64,000 nt of DNA from Rhodovulum strictum (lineage in GTDB: Bacteria; Pseudomonadota; Alphaproteobacteria; Rhodobacterales; Rhodobacteraceae), in the NCBI RefSeq assembly GCF_009649175.1, contig NZ_WJPO01000010.1, positions 40,059-104,058 on the forward strand. Reading direction: 5' to 3'. The notes beneath the pieces were generated by a model. It saw nothing but the letters and a program-made list of their open reading frames with translations. It did no database searches and was not told the origin of the DNA. A program made the position numbers and the translations under genes. The number at the start of each line of letters is the position of its first letter. Within the stretch, counting starts at the first letter, position 1. This document shows positions 62,576 to 64,000 of this stretch, one piece after another.

Positions 62576-63178
62576 ATGGTTGCACCGGAACAGATTGCGC
62601 GGGCGAAGATCGACAGTCTGCTTTCGGACGCCGGGTGGGTCCTTCAGGACCGCGATCAGGTGAACCGGAATGCGGCGGTGGGGGTCGCTGTCAGGGAGTT
62701 CTCGCTCCCGGCCGGGGCGTGCGATTACCTGCTCTTCATCGAAGGCAAAGCCGCCGGGGTCATCGAAGCCAAGAAGGCGGGCGTTACCCTCAGCGGCGTG
62801 GCCGACCAGGGGGGCACCATCAAGACCGTGATCAACGGCATGACCTTCGACGGGGCAACCACAGACCCGACCCAGCAGGCCGTCAGGGACGCGCTCATTG
62901 CCTTCATGGCGGCCACCGCACAGGCACAGGCAGAGGCCACGAAGGAGGCCCAGAGGGCTGGTATCGAGGCTGCCCGTGAGGGGAGGCCCCAAGCCTACCG
63001 GGGCAGGAAACCCAGCTACAGCCGGGAACAGATGAACCTTGTGCGGGACATGCTGGCGTCTGGGTCGGCTGGCACCTCGGAGATTGCCAAGGCTTCGGGG
63101 CTAACCCGGCAGACAGTCCTGCGCATCAAGGGCGACATGGTGGAAGCCGAGGCCGCGTTGGCCCGCTGGGGGCTGTGA
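62576..63178 (+). CDS. Chimeric protein: HsdR-like nuclease N-terminus fused to serine-recombinase C-terminal half
   Basis: The 200-residue ORF has two unrelated parts in one frame. Residues 1-78 match the N-terminus of type I restriction HsdR subunits (QIARAKIDSLLSDAGWVLQD; CDYLLFIEGKAAGVIEAKK) and keep the PD-(D/E)xK core residues Asp-50, Glu-64 and Lys-66. Residues 79-200 match Tn3/gamma-delta-type serine resolvases after their catalytic region: TIKTVINGMTFDGATTDPTQ, a long E-helix, YRGRKPSYSREQ and a helix-turn-helix (SEIAKASGLTRQTVLRIKGD). Catalytic Ser and Arg residues of the recombinase are absent. Either a fusion by illegitimate recombination or a fossil; function unknown. Confidence 0.75.
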   Translation: MVAPEQIARAKIDSLLSDAGWVLQDRDQVNRNAAVGVAVREFSLPAGACDYLLFIEGKAAGVIEAKKAGVTLSGVADQGGTIKTVINGMTFDGATTDPTQQAVRDALIAFMAATAQAQAEATKEAQRAGIEAAREGRPQAYRGRKPSYSREQMNLVRDMLASGSAGTSEIAKASGLTRQTVLRIKGDMVEAEAALARWGL

Positions 63179-63599
63179 GGGGGCTTCCTGTTATTTTCCC
63201 CACTCATGCCCAAAGATTCCATCGCAAACTCTCGTCGCACAAAACCTGTCACTCAACGGCAGCCGTGCTACTACATGTTGTGCACCATATCTCCAAACGC
63301 CCGCGACCGCGGCACTCGACGTGCTGCAGATCGGCCCTGCCGCACGAAGCAGATCACGACGCGCTGGGGTGATGGCGCGCTTTGTGCCGCCGACCTTGAT
63401 CACCTCCTTCCGGCCGACGGCGGCACCTTCCGGGGCAACGCATCGGGGGCGTGGCAAGATGAGTCACGTCCTCACCAGTGACGGGGCGGTCTGTGAAGTC
63501 AGCAACCTGACCCCGCTCGCACCACCTTCGCGGCTTCCCTGACAGGGGCCCCGGGGGTCGCAACCCAACCCCTCCAGACACCTCCAAAGGAACACCACC
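63179..63599. other. 421-bp stretch with no supported gene
   Basis: Frames of up to 91 codons exist on both strands, but none shows a recognised family or a convincing ribosome binding site. A run TTATTTTCCCC follows the chimeric gene and might terminate it, without a clear stem. It is part of the low-coding-density accessory region. Confidence 0.5.
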
Positions 63600-63701
63600 A
63601 TGACCAGACGAAACCACCGCAACGGTGGCGGCAAGGCGCTGCATGTAAGCGATCTTGAAGTCCTGCCGAATGGACCCGCACTGCAAAGGTCAATGCCATG
63701 A
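63600..63701 (+). CDS. Tiny ORF A (33 residues), unknown
   Basis: The ATG at 63600 has AAAGGAA about 8 bp upstream and encodes a basic 33-residue peptide (MTRRNHRNGGGKALHVSDLE at its start). Its stop overlaps the start of the next ORF by 4 bp (ATGA). It could be a real small gene or the first half of a frameshifted one. No family is recognised. Confidence 0.35.
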   Translation: MTRRNHRNGGGKALHVSDLEVLPNGPALQRSMP

Positions 63702-63790
63702 TCGCGGCTGAGGAGGACGCAGTCATCGAGCGCGCATTCACCATCCTGCAGGCCCGCCTCGCAGACCGCCAGAAAGCCTCGAACCAGTAA
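63698..63790 (+). CDS. Tiny ORF B (30 residues), unknown
   Basis: A 30-residue acidic-helical peptide (MIAAEEDAVIERAFTILQAR at its start) coupled to ORF A by ATGA. The frame is open 14 codons further upstream, so ORF A and B may be one protein broken by a frameshift. The EDAVIERAFTILQARL segment looks like a genuine helix. Function is not known. Confidence 0.35.
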   Translation: MIAAEEDAVIERAFTILQARLADRQKASNQ

Positions 63791-63964
63791 CCGCCCCACC
63801 CCGACGCCGCACTGAGTACCAACTTGGACCACGGCCGCGTCGGGGCACCTTCTCCCCCCAACTCATCCAACCGCAGATGTCAACTCACGCTGCGCTGCAC
63901 TCCCTTACAGCATCCATCCCCCAACGCCAAGGACACACCCCCGGAGCAACCAGAGGAAACCGAC

Positions 63965-64000
63965 ATGGAAGCACGCATCGCAGAACTTGCCGACACCCTG
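63965..64000 (+). CDS. Start of an unidentified CDS cut by the right edge
   Basis: An ATG preceded by AGAGGAAA begins MEARIAELADTL and runs off the window. Twelve codons are too few to identify it. The good ribosome binding site suggests a real gene that continues beyond the edge. Confidence 0.4.
   Translation, partial: MEARIAELADTL

Overview
The window comes from a GC-rich chromosome of a phototrophic alphaproteobacterium, most probably a Rhodobacteraceae/Paracoccaceae purple or aerobic anoxygenic phototroph. Three things point there: the bacteriochlorophyll gene order bchF-N-B-H diverging from aerR-ppsR and then bchG-orf428-bchP-idi (the order known from Rhodobacter capsulatus); rpsT upstream of dnaA; and a flagellar cluster with flaF/flbT and motE-like genes of the alphaproteobacterial type.

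Layout. (1) 1-11.9 kb is one edge of a photosynthesis gene cluster. The leftward operon bchF-bchN-bchB-bchH (bchH runs off the left edge) makes dark-operative protochlorophyllide reductase, Mg-chelatase and the 3-vinyl hydratase. Rightward, aerR and ppsR encode the cobalamin-binding antirepressor and the redox/light repressor. bchG, a PucC-like carrier, bchP and idi then attach the phytyl tail and supply isoprenoid precursor. Two perfect TGT-N12-ACA palindromes lie between bchF and aerR. (2) 11.9-13.8 kb holds a degenerate Nudix protein, a DUF808 membrane protein and a small membrane protein. (3) 13.9-25.9 kb is a housekeeping block: gyrB, a LysE-type exporter, recF, dnaN, dnaA, rpsT, an enoyl-CoA hydratase, mutM, ubiE and ubiB. 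I see no canonical DnaA-box cluster near dnaA. (4) 25.9-57.2 kb is a large flagellar cluster in alternating strand blocks: flgD-fliK; flgJ-flgN-like; fliC-flaF-flbT-DUF1217; fliI; flgB-C-fliE-fliQ-flgF-G-A-H-fliL2; fliJ-like-flhB-fliR-flhA; a TPR-like secreted protein-motA-motE-like-membrane protein-fliL1; fliF-fliH-fliN-fliP; flgI-L-K-E; motB. fliG, fliM and fliO are not in the window. CtrA-like boxes (TTAA-N7-TTAA with one mismatch) lie upstream of fliC, flgE and between fliL1 and fliF, suggesting a CtrA-controlled flagellum. (5) 57.3-62.1 kb has radC, dnaJ, dnaK (with a sigma-32-like promoter) and an alkB homologue. (6) From about 62.2 kb to the right edge the character changes. Coding density drops, AT-rich patches appear, and there is a chimeric ORF joining an HsdR-like nuclease N-terminus to the C-terminal half of a serine recombinase, followed by tiny overlapping ORFs. 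This looks like the edge of a mobile or degraded accessory region.

The most unusual item is the HsdR/serine-recombinase chimera at 62576-63178. Also worth noting are the unassigned flagellar-cluster proteins (42647-44905, 46426-46860, 31334-32125), the degenerate Nudix box at 11875-12351, and a 585-bp gene-free stretch between fliP and flgI. Everything was read by eye from sequence and translations; no database search was run.
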